This document shows, one piece after another, positions 1-11,152 of a stretch of 64,000 nucleotides of DNA (positions are counted from its first letter, which is position 1; every line of letters begins with the position of its first letter). Made by a program: the position numbers and the translations under genes. The stretch is from Oxytricha trifallax. Its lineage: Eukaryota; Ciliophora; Spirotrichea; Sporadotrichida; Oxytrichidae. Location: NCBI GenBank assembly GCA_000711775.1, contig ARYC01000611.1, positions 85,067-149,066 on the forward strand, read 5' to 3'. Below the pieces are notes generated by a model. The model did not search any database, was not told the origin of the DNA, and saw only the letters and a list, made by a program, of their open reading frames with translations.

Positions 1-55
1 GTTTTTGCTGACTAATGCCAAGTAATGACGCTTTTCTTAGTAAGTTGCCGCTCAT
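1..55 (-). pseudogene. 5' end of TBE '57 kDa' zinc-finger/kinase ORF, copy A
   Basis: The first 18 codons of the TBE '57 kDa' protein are present, with ATG at 55-53 on the minus strand (begins MSGNLLRK). They match the start of the same gene in copies C (18402) and D (51086). The rest lies left of the window, so its state cannot be judged. Confidence 0.75.
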
Positions 56-620
56 TTTACAAATACTATTAATAATTATATAAGCTGTTTAAATTCTACC
101 TTTATACACTAGTAAGAATGCATCTTCAAAGATTTAGAGAGGTCTAATGGGAACAGAGTGAGAGACATTAGTTTTATATTTCTAAAATTTTGAGATAATT
201 TATATATTATTTCATCCATTTTATAAATTAAAATGCACCTAAATGTGTTTTGGGGAGTTAGGTGGTGCTACTAAATATGTTCTCGTAAATTTAGGAGGGG
301 AAGTTATAAAATTTAATATTTTTAATGCACCACCTAATACGGTTTTGAACTTTAATTTAACCTCCTAATTAAGTTTTAAATAAATTAAGAGCACCACCTA
401 ATTAAATTAATTATTATTAGGAGCAATTTAATGGAAAAAATTTGATAAAAATGGAAGTCAAACTCTGAAACTTAGAGAAAGTTCATCCATCTTTATCTAT
501 TTATCTGATTCAGGTTGACCTCCAAGTGGATCTCCCTATTTAGTAGTAAAATTTTAGTAAGTTTAGAATGGATATCCATAATTTTAATTTTCATTAACAT
601 TTATAGAAACTCGAAGCAAG
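56..620. promoter_or_regulatory. TBE copy A spacer between divergent '57 kDa' and '22 kDa' genes
   Basis: This non-coding stretch lies between two divergently transcribed TBE genes, so it should hold both promoters. It carries repeated blocks built on 'aggag' and 'cacctaat' that form imperfect inverted repeats around 245-420. Nearly the same sequence sits at 51100-51640 in copy D, and a diverged form with a clean hairpin in copy C (18159-18190). No coding frame is seen. Confidence 0.5.
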
Positions 621-1407
621 ATGGAGTCTATGAATGATGCAATGAAGAGAATTTAATCTCAAGATTTAATAGGAAAATTCAGAAGTAAAGAAATCTTTAC
701 AGATACTTGGTATAGCAAGGTTAGTTTTCACTTATAACTAACTTATTAACCATAGTTGAATTGTCCTTACCAACACAGAAGGGAAAAAAATACATTCTTA
801 AAAGCATTGCTAAGTGAAGAGAAAAAAGTTTTAAGTCTAATGAAATCAGAATGATCGAGATACCTAACTACCCTGAAATCTCAGTAACAAACCTCAATGA
901 TGATGCTATGAGTGATCCAGATGTTGCTCTCTACCTTCCATCAAAACTGCAACTCTCTAATAAGTTGCCAGAGAGAAACTTCTTCTTTGGTGTCCTTGCA
1001 ACTCTGAAACCTGAGTACTTAAATGAAGTCATTTAAGAAGCTCACAAGAAACGATACAGCATCTCTCCTGAAGAAAAAGAGAAGCAAGGTATTAAAATAA
1101 GTGACACCTGGCTGTAGGAACTTCAAAAGCATCCTTTCATCTCAAGTAAGCTTAGTCTTCTAACTTTATAGAAAAACCCGGTACTGCTATATACTTGATG
1201 AAAGAGCGCAGCAAATTAAACAGAGAGAGAAAGTCTCAAGTAAAACATGAATTGAGCAAGAGGCTCTTCAAAGATTTATAAAAGCCAGAAGAGATGAACA
1301 TAGATGCAGAAGCTGGCACTAAGAGAAGAAACATAGGACCAAGCAAGCCTTAAGAGGAAGAAAAGAAAGAGAAGCCAAATCCCTTTACGGGCAAATTTAA
1401 TATGTAA
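621..1407 (+). pseudogene. TBE '22 kDa' protein gene, copy A, broken
   Basis: This is homologous to the intact copies at 51651-52441 and 7384-8174. The start MESMNDAMKR is kept, but one base is missing near 690 (AAAGAAATC against AAGGAAGATC), two near 795 and one near 828, so the frame changes three times before the conserved block MIEIPNYPEIS. The second intron (1146-1171, 26 nt, GT-AG) is intact. The normal stop TGA after NM has become TAA (1405-1407), which is glutamine in this code, so even the last exon would read on. The function of the 22 kDa protein is not established; it is a lysine- and glutamate-rich protein found in TBEs. Confidence 0.85.
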
Positions 1408-1434
1408 ACTTATTCATTCGTTTAAATCTAAAAC

Positions 1435-2463
1435 TCATTTATAAACACAAAATCTCCCTTCTCTTGCGCATACCTTAGCTCTATCATCGCTGACTCTCTT
1501 AGCAGCACTCTTAATAAAATCTACTGTATCTATCTTCAGATCGTGCATCAGATGATAGAGCAGAAGTTTATTGTAGTGGCCTTTTAATAGCCCCCCAATA
1601 TAATTCAATTCCATTGAACTAAGGGCTGTAAGGAACATTAAATACAAGTGTTATGTTTAGCCTTTCATATTCCTTCCTTGAGTCTTTAGTTTTATGAACA
1701 GATAAGTTATCAACAAACAGAATAATCTCTTAGTCAGCGTACTTATCTCTGAGTTATTATAAGAACATTATGCATTATTCAGTCTTTATTGAACGAGGGT
1801 GGATAACATAAGTCTCGAGGCCACTATCTTCACTTATTCCACCAAGAATAGCATGAGTTTAAACCTTAACCTTTTAGACATAAACTTCTATATCACTATA
1901 CCTCTTGTACCAAGACCTTGATATAAAGGTATTGAATGTAAATACAGCTTCATCAACGTGTATAAATTTATATTATGCTCTTAAGACCTCTACATTTAAT
2001 CGAATATAAAATTTAAATTAGTCTTATAAAATGGAACATTAAAGTCAATCACTCTCTTAATGCGATTGACTGTCTTGTAAGATATTCCAGTCTTTTTATA
2101 TATGTTAGCTATCGATTAAGCAGATATGTGAAGCTCAGGAAATTGGCGATGAAACATCACAGCCCTCTAGGCTAGAGAAAAATGAGCCCAATATTTAAGA
2201 GTCTTATCATTAATAAGATAGTCAATATGATGCTGCTAAAATTTTCGAGGTCTTTTAGGCTTAGAATTAAGATGCAATCTCTTTAAATTCAATGCTAATA
2301 GACAGTGAGACCTCACAGTTGCAGGAGATTTATGAAGTAGCCTTGCTATTGATGTATAATTAAGAATAGGTTTGAGTTTATCACCATATTAATCACATCC
2401 ATAACGCAACTTAAACAATAAATCTATATACTCACTGTCATTAATTGACCCCAAACCTCTCAT
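1435..2463 (-). pseudogene. TBE transposase (42 kDa, D34E), copy A
   Basis: This is a Tc1/mariner-type transposase. The order is an N-terminal helix-turn-helix region (MRGLGS start, ATG at 2463), first catalytic Asp in HADEAVF, second in FVDNLSVH, and the Glu 35 residues later in FNGIELYWG (D34E spacing). It is the best preserved transposase here: the only lesion found is a sixth C at 1591-1596 (five in copy D), a +1 frameshift immediately after the catalytic Glu block. The downstream part, ending GRFCVYK, is open in the shifted frame. TBE transposases are known to act in programmed genome rearrangement in Oxytricha. This copy could only make a truncated protein unless the extra C is a sequencing error. 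Confidence 0.88.
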
Positions 2464-2649
2464 TTACTCACTTAAAATACTAATATTTAAACATTAAACC
2501 CCGACATAAACCCTATTAAAACCCTAATAAAGTATGCACTAATAGTCTACTTTTATCAATCAAAAACTCAATCAAACTACTGAAAGGGTTTTGGGGTTTT
2601 GAATGATTACTCCATTAAAACTATATTTTATTATTTATTATTATAATTT

Positions 2650-2914
2650 TGGATTAAATGCTGTTTTATCAAAGGATAGTGAGAGATTGGAGGATATAAT
2701 TGAAAAATTTAAATATACAATTCAAAATTTAAAAGTAAATTTTGGCATTACAGTCATTTTCTCAAATATACTAAAATAACTTGGTTGAGATGTATCTGCC
2801 AATAAATAGTAAAAATATCAAAATAGAATGGCATATTCCTGTACAAAGAGCCAAAGAAGGTAATATAGACTTTCATTTTAAATTTCAATGCAATAGATGT
2901 CACAGTAGAACTTG
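2650..2914 (+). CDS. Unrecognised host gene segment (MDS-like)
   Basis: With TAA/TAG as glutamine a frame stays open from an ATG near 2659 to a TGA at about 2912. It contains a non-repetitive stretch (EWHIPVQRAKEGN) unlike the surrounding AT-rich DNA. It lies directly next to the copy A insertion site. It may belong to the same gene as the frames at 3056-3250 and 3249-3870, interrupted by IESs, but no pointers were found and no domain is recognised. Confidence 0.35.
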
Positions 2915-3055
2915 AGATTAACTTGCTATGCACAGTACTCTTATAAAAATTAGATTTCCAACTTGATGATTAATTTTAAAAAGAGGACTTTGCCAAAGTG
3001 TTTTTACTCACAAAATTATTGAGATAGCAAGATAATTCCCCTTAAGATTAATAAT

Positions 3056-3870
3056 TTGCTACTTGCTTACAAACCTAAACCTCAAAATTTTAATCAATCA
3101 GCTTTAGCCTCTCAAATAGACTTAGAACTGGAAGATTTAAGAAATGAGATTTTAAATTGGGCGATTTCATCTGTGACAGAGGATCATTGCGACAAGGATC
3201 CAACCAAACATTCGATTAAAGTTTGCTCTGTAGGCACAACTTTCAAATGATTATGAAAGTAAGCGAAAACTTTGGGATAAATCTAAGCTCAGCGAATGAG
3301 CACCCTAATAAAGATTTGCAAAATTATTTAAGAAGTTTGAGTAGAACTTTGTAAAGCAAAGAAGAATCTGATTTAATTTAAAGTCAAGTTGAAGAAGGGA
3401 AAATTCAAAATTGTGAATCAATAAAGCAAATATAAACGGAGACAAGATAGCTTCAAAGATAGAATTCTGAGTCATTTTCAAAAGAAAGTTTGTTACAATA
3501 GAAACTATCACCTATAAATAATAATCTGCGAAGCTAAAGCAAGTAAAGTCGAAATGTTAAAAAAAATATTATCAAACATGATAAAATTATAAGTTCATTA
3601 ATTTTAATTAAAATCTATATATTTTCATTGGCTAATAGCATTAATCATTTTTAGAAAAGGCTGTGGTATTAGACAATTAAACTTCAACAAATACTTCACA
3701 AAATGAAGAGAATTTAAAACTTAAACTAATATAAGAATAGCTTTAAGAATGATATTTTGTTTCATTCATTGTTGGTAAAATCATTGATGAGATTATAGTT
3801 GATATGTTGGTAAAAGACTAAATCTAACATTGCTTTACCAAAAATATAAAGAAACCCACTTAACTTTTGA
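3056..3870 (+). CDS. Unrecognised host gene, probably several MDSs
   Basis: Two overlapping open frames follow one another. 3056-3250 reads through LLAYKPKPQNFNQ and LELEDLRNEILNWAI to TGA. A second frame runs from about 3249 to 3870 and starts with glutamine/serine-rich sequence (LSSANEHPN, QTETRQLQRQNSES). From about 3560 to 3640 the DNA becomes almost pure A+T, suggesting an IES, after which glutamate/glutamine-rich coding-like sequence resumes (TSTNTSQNEENLK near 3680). Another frame around 3750-3960 reads FIVGKIIDEIIVDMLVKD. No family is recognised; segment borders are guesses. Confidence 0.35.
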
Positions 3871-3960
3871 ATCTAACTTTCTTAATAATAATGCTCGTGA
3901 ATTATATTTATAGAGCTTCATTCTTAACTTACGAAAATTTCACTGCTACTAAAATAGAGG

Positions 3961-5400
3961 TTCTATTGAAGAATAACTTGAATAAGATAAATTAACTATG
4001 ATGGAGGAACTTACTCCTAGTATCAGAGGTTGGTATTATTAATTAGCTTTATCTTTTAAATTGCTCAAAATAATAATAAAGTACAAAAAGAAAGAGAAAT
4101 TTTTAATTAAAAAATTAAATAACTAAATAGAATATGTATAATTAAATAAATCAAATTAAAACGTATGATATGAAAATAAATAAGAATGTTAATTGAATGC
4201 AATAAGGAGGCTTTTGTTTGCATATTTATAATTTTTTTCTTTTATTATTAATATTACTTCTCTTAATGATTAATTTTAACTAAATGTAATAATTATGTCA
4301 TATATAGAGTATATTTTAAATCTAATAATATTACTTTATATTTTTGGACTTATTTTAAAATCATAATGAGCCGTGACAGTATCAAAGTTCTTTATCTAAA
4401 ATCAACATTTATATATATTTTTTTATCCACCTATTTAAATTGATCGTAATAAATTGAAAATCTTTTAGTATAATTATTATTTATAAAACATACTTACATT
4501 AAGATTTTCAGTTTAAAATAAATTAAATTCATTTGTGATGCTTTTTTTAATAAAAATTTTAATAATCCTTTTTAGTTATTATTGAAGAATATATAAATTA
4601 ACATAGTTTATATTCTAAATTGAATAAAAGAATAAAAACATTAGAATAAGGGTGATTGATAATTTTTTTATTAATATATAGCTAATAAGTAAAACTAAAT
4701 AAAAGCTTGATTAATTTAATATTTTAAAAAAAACTGGGTTTAATAGGTTTCGAACTAGTGTTAAAAACTAATAAATATGTTAATATTACCAACTCAATCA
4801 TATACCATTTTAACTGTTTGATTAATTTTTCTCCCTTTTAATATGTTTGAAAATAAAACTCATGTACAATCAGAGATTTCAAAATAGTACTAAAGGAGTC
4901 TCAATATTATACAGAAGAAATCACATAAATTTTAGAGAAATTACCTAGGAAAATTTCTAAGTGTAAAATAGGAATATCCTTTAACACTAGAGACTATTAA
5001 CTTATAGAGAAAGAAATAACACAAATTCATGAGATGAGAATGAAGAAATAAGTGACAAAAACTATTTAGGAAAAATACTAAAAACTTAGATGTACAAATT
5101 GAGATAGATGAGGAGCTAAAACCTAATACTTTTTAATTTATTAATAATTTGTTTTAAAAGTTAAATTTGAGTTGATTAAAGTAATTACCACTAATTTATA
5201 TATCTCTTTAATTATATGCTGTTGAATTAGATTTATTGTTTTTTCGCCCAAATTTTTATATATTCTTTTATTTAATTTAATTTTTAATAAAAAAGTTTTA
5301 ATTAAAAAAAATAAGGGAATTTAAATTAAAATAGAATCTGCATTATTTAATTTTGTGATATAATTTAGATTGAGAATGAATTATAATGGCTGAGTTTAAT
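3961..5400. other. AT-rich spacer/IES-like DNA
   Basis: Long runs of A and T with no convincing frame in the ciliate code. A short coding-like tail (NLNKINQLQWRN) ends near 4040. Otherwise nothing is seen; most is probably eliminated DNA. Confidence 0.4.
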
Positions 5401-6186
5401 ACAATAATTGTGGATAAAATTCATTGTTGCTGCTTTGATTTTCTTAATAAGTGAATTAATCTTAATAATTTCTCTTATATTCACTGGGATGAATGCTTAT
5501 TATGAATGTGTATCAATTAGAAGTTCACTTAAGAAAATTTTTTCTGTGTTCAAGGTATCATAAGAAATATAGAGCATAGACTAAATCTTAAGCTCTTTCC
5601 ATTCTTTTGCAAGCTTTTCCCAATTAATTCTAACAAACCATGGATGTCTCATTTAGTCACTCGACTACTTTTTTAAAGTTTTAAGTAGTCGAATTTTTAC
5701 TTTTTCATGCAAGTCATCGAACAGAATTCTATCATCTACACTAAATTACTATTTATATTACATTAATTATTATACTATGCTAGTCATCAAATTCTTTCCG
5801 TATTTTAGACAGTGTTAGGATCTTTCAGACAAAATTTCATATTCTTGAATTCTTAATACTAATGAGCTTTTCTCTTGTCTAATCCTTCCTCATTAATTTT
5901 ACAGCATCTGTAAAAGCATCAAGGACAGAGATTGTCTCTAACTCCTAGTAGTTCATCTTTCAGAATAGAAATATTCGCTTACCCAGAGGTTGATTATCTC
6001 TTCATGCAAATACTCTAGAATGATAATGTTATCCTGATAGCAGCGTACTGACTGCTTCCTTTTGTAATGGTGAGCTTTGGGTTTTTATTATTTGTCAGTG
6101 TAGGTTCAGGATGTAAATTTGTCGATTTCTTTTGATTTCTTAAGCATTTATTCTAATCATTTGATGAATCCACTATAGAGAGTCGC
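5400..6186 (-). CDS. Unrecognised host gene segments, minus strand
   Basis: Several minus-strand frames together look like one interrupted gene. Nearest TBE B is a piece containing KGSSQYAAIRI and, one frame over, DNIIILEYLHEEIINLW. Then comes ETISVLDAFTDAVKLMRKD, and then a long frame (about 5870 down to 5380) with SVDDRILFDDLHEKVKIRLL and RHPWFVRINWEKLAKEW. The HPWF-x3-NWEKL string and the EYLHEEIINLW string resemble parts of protein kinases, but no catalytic motif was found, so this is only a hint. Frame changes between pieces suggest tiny IESs or introns. Copy B of TBE is inserted at its 6187 edge. Confidence 0.35.
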
Positions 6187-6325
6187 ACTCAAAACCCCAA
6201 AACCCTTTCAGTAGTTTAATTGAGTTTTTGATTGATAAAAGTAGACTATTAGTGCATACCCTATTAGAGTTTTAATAGGGTTTATGTAGGTTTAATGTTT
6301 AAATATTAGTAATTTAAGTGAGTAT

Positions 6326-7377
6326 ATTCGAGGTTTGGGATCAGTTTATGACAGTGAGTATATAGATTTATTGTTTAAGTTGCGTTATGGATGCGATGAA
6401 TATAATGATCAACTCAAGCCTATCCTTAATTACACGTCTATAGCAAGGCTACTCCATAAATCTCCTGCTACTGTTAGGTCTCACTGTCTATTAGCATTGA
6501 ATTTAAAGAGATAGCATCTTAATTCTAAGCCTAAGAGACCTTTAAAATTTTAGCAGCATCATATTGAATATCTTGTAAATGATAAGACTCTTAAATACTG
6601 GGCTCATTTCTCTCTGGCCTAGAGGGCTGTGATGTCTCATCGCCAATTTCCTGAGCTTCACATATCTGCTTAATAGATAGCTAACATATATTAAAAGAAC
6701 GGAATATCTTACAAGACAGTCAATCGCATTAAGAGAGTGATTGACTTTAATGTTCCATTTTATAAGAATAATTTAAATTATATATTCGATTAAATGCAGA
6801 GGTCTTAAGAACATAATATAAAGTTCATACACACTGATGAGGCTGTATTTACATTCAATACCTTTATATAAAGGTCTTGGTACAAGAGGTGTAGTAATAT
6901 AGAAGTTTATGACTAAAAATTTAAGGTGTAAACTCATGCTATTCTTGGTGGAATAAGTGAAGATAGTGGCCTCGAGACTTATGTTATTCACCCTCGTTCT
7001 ATAAAGACTGAATAATAAAATAAGTTCTTGCAATAACTCAGAGATAAGTACGCTGACTAAGAGATTATTCTATTCGTTGATAACTTGTGTCAGTTCATAA
7101 AACTAAAGACTCAAGGTAGGAATATGAAAGGCTAAATATAACACCTGTATTTAATGTTCCTTACAGCCCTTAGTTCAATGGAATTGAATTATTTTGGGGG
7201 TTATTAAAAGGTCATTATAAGAAACTTCTACTCTACCATATGATGCATGACTTGAAGATAGATACTGTAGATTTTATTAAGAGTGCTGCTAAGAAAGTCA
7301 GCGATGATAAAGCTAAAGTATGTGCAAGAGAAGGGAGATTTTGTGTTTATAAATAAGTTTAAGATTTAAGCGAATGA
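6326..7377 (+). pseudogene. TBE transposase, copy B, broken
   Basis: This is the same D34E transposase as copies A, C and D. The start codon position reads ATT instead of ATG (6326-6328). The body is open through the first catalytic Asp (in a THTDEAVF-like context; HTD here against HAD in the other copies) to the second (FVDN), but two extra bases at about 7086-7090 (cttgTGtcag) shift the frame directly after it. The Glu block FNGIELFWG is still present in the shifted frame. The reading ends at TGA 7375-7377, overlapping closely with the convergent '22 kDa' gene. Confidence 0.85.
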
Positions 7378-7383
7378 ATAAGT

Positions 7384-8174
7384 TCACATATTAAATTTGC
7401 CCGTAAAGGGATTTGGCTTCTCTTTCTTTTCTTCCTCTTAAGGCTTGCTTGAGCTCATGTTTCTTCTCTTAGTGCCAGCCCCTGCATCTATGTTCATCTC
7501 GTCTGGCTTTTAGAAATCTTTGAAGATTCTCTTACTCAATTCATGCTTTACTTGAGACTTTCTCTCTCTGTTTAATTTGCTGCGCTCTTTCATCAAAAAT
7601 ATAGCAGTACCAGGTTTTTCTATAAAGTTAGAGGACTAAGCTTACTTGAGATGAAAGGATGCTTTTGAACTTCCTACAGCGAGGTGTCAATTATTTTAAT
7701 TCCCTGCTTCTCTTTTTCTTCATGAGAGATGCTGTAGCGTTTCTTATTAGCTTCTTATATAACTTCATTTAAGTACTCAGGTTTCAGAGTTCCAAGAACA
7801 CCATAGAAGAAGTTTCTCTCTGGCAACTTATTAGAGAGTTGCAGCTTTGATGGAGGGTAGAGAGCAACATATGGATCACTCATAGCATCATCATTGAGGT
7901 TTGCTACTGAAATTTCAGGGTAGTTAGGTATCTCGATCATTCTTATTTCATTTGACTTTAAAGCTTTTTTCTCTTCACTTAGCAATGCCTTTAAGAATGA
8001 TATTTTTGTTCCCTCATGTGTTGGCAAGAACAATCCAACTATGGTTAATAAGTTAGTTATAAGTGAAAACATACCTTGCTATACCAAGTATTTGTAAAGA
8101 TCTTCTTTACTTCTGAATTTTCCTATTAAATCTTGAAATTAAATTCTCTTCATTGCATCATTCATAGACTCCAT
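7384..8174 (-). CDS. TBE '22 kDa' protein, copy B, intact
   Basis: The ATG is at 8174 and the stop TGA at 7386-7384. Two GT-AG introns (8039-8074, 36 nt; 7620-7645, 26 nt) give 243 codons, exactly the length of copy D. The protein starts MESMNDAMKR. The middle has the conserved block IPNYPEIS and LSNKLPERNFF, and the C-terminal third is very rich in Lys/Glu (EEEKKEKPN) and ends GKFNM. It has no membrane segment or signal and no recognised catalytic motif; its role in TBEs is unknown. It is convergent with the broken transposase, with 6 nt between their stops. The open frame contrasts with the damaged transposase of the same element. Confidence 0.85.
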
Positions 8175-8255
8175 CTTGCTTCCAGTTTCTATAAATGTTT
8201 ATGAAATTTAAAATTATGGATATCCATTCTAAACTTACTAAAATTTTACTAAATA

Positions 8256-8805
8256 TAATTTAAGTTATTGTTGTAAAATGGCAGAGTGAAATAAATTACT
8301 CTCTTGATACGATTCACACCTTTGTAAGAGATACCGTTTCGTTGATAAGAGTTTGCAACAGATTATGCAGAGATCTTCAACTCAGGGAACTGGCGGTGAA
8401 ACATAATAGCTCGTTAATCGAGAGAGGAGTGAGCCCAATACTTCAAAGTTGTTACAATGATAAGATAGTCGATATGCTTTTATAAAAACTTTGACCTCCT
8501 CTAAGGCATAGAATTCAGCTATTATTGCTTTAGTTATACTGCTATAAGGCAGTGGGATCGGACAGTTGATGGACTTCGCTTTAAGAGCAGTGCAATCGAC
8601 TTATAATTAAGTACTGGTTTGACTTATTCACTGTATACATCACATCCATATCGCAGTTTAAACACTAATCTATATACTCTTCATCATAAATAGACCCTAA
8701 AAGCTTACTATTTTTGTCTCGCAATTAATTAATAACCCTAACTCATAACAAATTCCCTTCAAATCAAACCACTTATAAACCTCATTTTGGGGTTTTGGGG
8801 TTTTT
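8256..8805 (-). mobile_element. Diverged TBE end with decayed transposase N-terminus
   Basis: Minus-strand sequence from about 8720 to 8260 aligns by eye with the first 130 residues of TBE transposase (for example the GSIYDEEYIDL block and NRIKRVIYF), but with many substitutions and frame breaks. It ends at a telomere-like terminus, TTTTGGGGTTTTGGGG at 8787-8800, followed by TTTTTAAT. It belongs to a different TBE subfamily from copies A-D and is fused tail-in to copy B, so the two together look like one chimeric remnant. Confidence 0.75.
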
Positions 8806-8879
8806 AATGATAGACGAAATTTGCAAAGGTTCCTAAAGCCTGGTTATAGAGCATTGTATAATAAATTAGTTGTAAATGA

Positions 8880-9135
8880 AAAATAAAATTTAGAAAATTG
8901 GCACATAATGTCATATGGTACAGTTTTGCGAATATTTAAAATTAAGCAGCTCTTAGATATACAGATTTACATAATATTTATTCTTACTTAAACCCTAGTA
9001 AAAATCTAAATGAATTATGGGCTAATTGCAGTAGCATAGTATTTATAAAATCTCTAGCTAGTTACACTCTTGCTCATGAATTCATCTTAAAAGGATAGAT
9101 CCATTTTTCCTTTTCAATTTCCGTGATCTCTCATC
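8880..9135 (+). CDS. Unrecognised host gene segment
   Basis: A frame open under the ciliate code reads KLAHNVIWYSFANIQ, RYTDLHNIYSYLNPS, LNELWANCSS and SYTLAHEFILKGQ. The composition (Trp, Cys, His, few homopolymers) looks like real protein rather than translated AT-rich DNA. It lies just beyond the TBE end at 8805, so the transposon may be sitting inside this gene. No family recognised. Confidence 0.35.
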
Positions 9136-11152
9136 TATATCTAACATATTTTAAAATATGACAACATGTTTTATTTAAGTTTTGTGAACAACAAAGTTTA
9201 AATGAAAAAATTCTATGCTTTAAAGATTTCTTTGATTGATTATAAGTTAAAAAAAAAGATATAATTCTCTTATTACACTGACTGATTATTCAAAAGGTGT
9301 TGATTTTTATCATTATGCTAATTATGAAATTCAAGTTGAATAAGTGAATTACAAAAATAAATATTCAAATTCATATAAACAAACGAGATCTTAACTATAT
9401 TTAAAATATTAAACTTACATATCATTAAAATTAAAATGTTGTTTAAAAGTGGGCAAAAGGATGAAAAATTTTGTACTTTTTCCCCACTTTTTAGTAGATG
9501 ATAATTAAAAGTATAATATACCATATTTACACTTTATATATAATCTATTTTTATATAGATAATAAATAATGTTAACTAAATTCAATGATTGAGATTATTA
9601 TAAAAATGTAATCACTTTATCATCATTTCCGATGGATGTATTATAAATTAAGAATTATCTTATTTTATATGTCATAACTATATATATATCTATTGAATTC
9701 AGGATTAAATGATCAGAATTTAAAATAAAATAGAATTAATATAAATTAACTTCCATTTTTAATAAATTTAACTTAATTTATAACTATATATTTGTCAATA
9801 AACTAAATACATCTTTAATCATTACAAACTTAAAACTACATATATTCAAATTATACATAAATAAAAATGGTTATTTTGTATAAAATGATAATCAAACATT
9901 TCATTTCTTAAATATCTACTAAAAATTATTTTTATAATATTACGAATGATTACAATGCTTATTGTTATAATCTTAAAATTAACTATAACTACTTTGTATT
10001 ATATATTTCTACAACTCAAATATTAAAGTTAATTTTGATAAATATATTATAATTTTTCAACAATCCTTTGTAGTAATTTCAATGAATAAAGTAAACCTGC
10101 TTTGCTCTAATTTTCTAAGTGTTTTTAAAAAATCTTACATTTGATTAAAAAGAATATTAACTTCATTACTTTCAATAGAAAAAATCAAAGAATTTATCAC
10201 AATCACCTTTTGAAAGTATGACAGTATTAAATAATGACTACTCTAATCATAGTTAAATTAAAATTTCTAATATTATCTATCAAACTTCTGTAGTTGTTTT
10301 GGGGTTTTGTATAGTAGAAATAATAATGAATTTTTAGGAAAAAAGTAGAAAGAAATTTGATTTCCTGTATATAGTCGGAAATTTACTCTATTAAAATAAT
10401 TTAAAACCAAACTTAATTAAGCTTTAAATACACAGCAATACACTTTCTAAAAGATAAATCAAAAGTCCGGCTGCATATATTTAAAAGAAGCCATCATATA
10501 ATTAAATGTCCATTTCCTGAATTTAAATGAAATTCTCAATCAAAACGCCTTCTCTTTATCATCTTCGGTAAAATATTATCTAAGACTCAAGCAGTTAGCG
10601 GAAGTTATATCACAAGTCCATGAAATTACTTAAATTGAGGCATGAGAAATGGATGTGTTTAGAGTGAATTTTAGTTAAGCTTAAATAGTTACTCATTTTT
10701 ATAAAGCTTCTTTGATTGAAATTTTATCACGATTTTTTTTTTTGAATTCTATTAACTGTTTTATTATTGCAATGCTAAATTTAGTTTAAATAAAAGCTAT
10801 TTGCATCAGTTGCAAATTCACTTTTTACTTTCATAGATAGAGTGAATATTGATGAGAATAACGAGTTAAATAAACAACTCCTCTTTTACGGCTTGATTTG
10901 ACCTTAAATAATCCAGTAATGGTGCAATTTTAGGTATTCTAAAAATAATAATAATGATAATTTATCTTCCTAGCTGATAAAATTAGTCTTAAATATGGTA
11001 AAAATGCAAAAATATTAAATTGCAGGATGAATATTGCGATATGATTTACACAGCGCTATATATATTTCATTTAAATTGTTTTATTCATATGATATAACAT
11101 ATAAATTAAGATTTTTTCTCATTTGCCTTTCAACCCATACAACTATGAATTA
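9136..11152. other. AT-rich region with one telomere-like scar
   Basis: There is no credible coding frame. One TTTTGGGGTTTTG motif lies at 10297-10309 without recognisable TBE inverted repeat beside it; it may be an old TBE end or chance. The rest is A/T runs. Confidence 0.4.

Larger units (their letters stand above)
1..2601 (-). mobile_element. TBE transposon copy A (cut by window edge)
   Basis: This is the transposase-side part of a telomere-bearing element of the Tc1/mariner superfamily. Its right end is a terminal inverted repeat (about 2524-2601) finishing in GGGTTTTGGGGTTTTG, followed by AAT, which fits the ANT target preference known for TBE1. Reading leftward from that end come the transposase (minus strand), the '22 kDa' gene (plus strand) and the first codons of the '57 kDa' gene (minus strand, 1-55). 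That is the same order as in complete copy C, reversed. The far end lies outside the window. Copy A is close to copy D over 1-2450. Its transposase has one frameshift and its '22 kDa' gene several, so it is unlikely to be active alone. Confidence 0.92.
6190..8255 (+). mobile_element. TBE transposon copy B (right part lost)
   Basis: The left inverted repeat begins CAAAACCCCAAAACCC at 6190 and is preceded by ACT, an ANT-type target. Inside are a broken transposase (plus) and an open '22 kDa' gene (minus). At about 8255 the sequence stops matching TBE copies A, C and D, just where the spacer to the '57 kDa' gene should begin, and continues as a diverged TBE piece in the opposite orientation. The '57 kDa' gene and original right end are missing. 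Confidence 0.9.
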
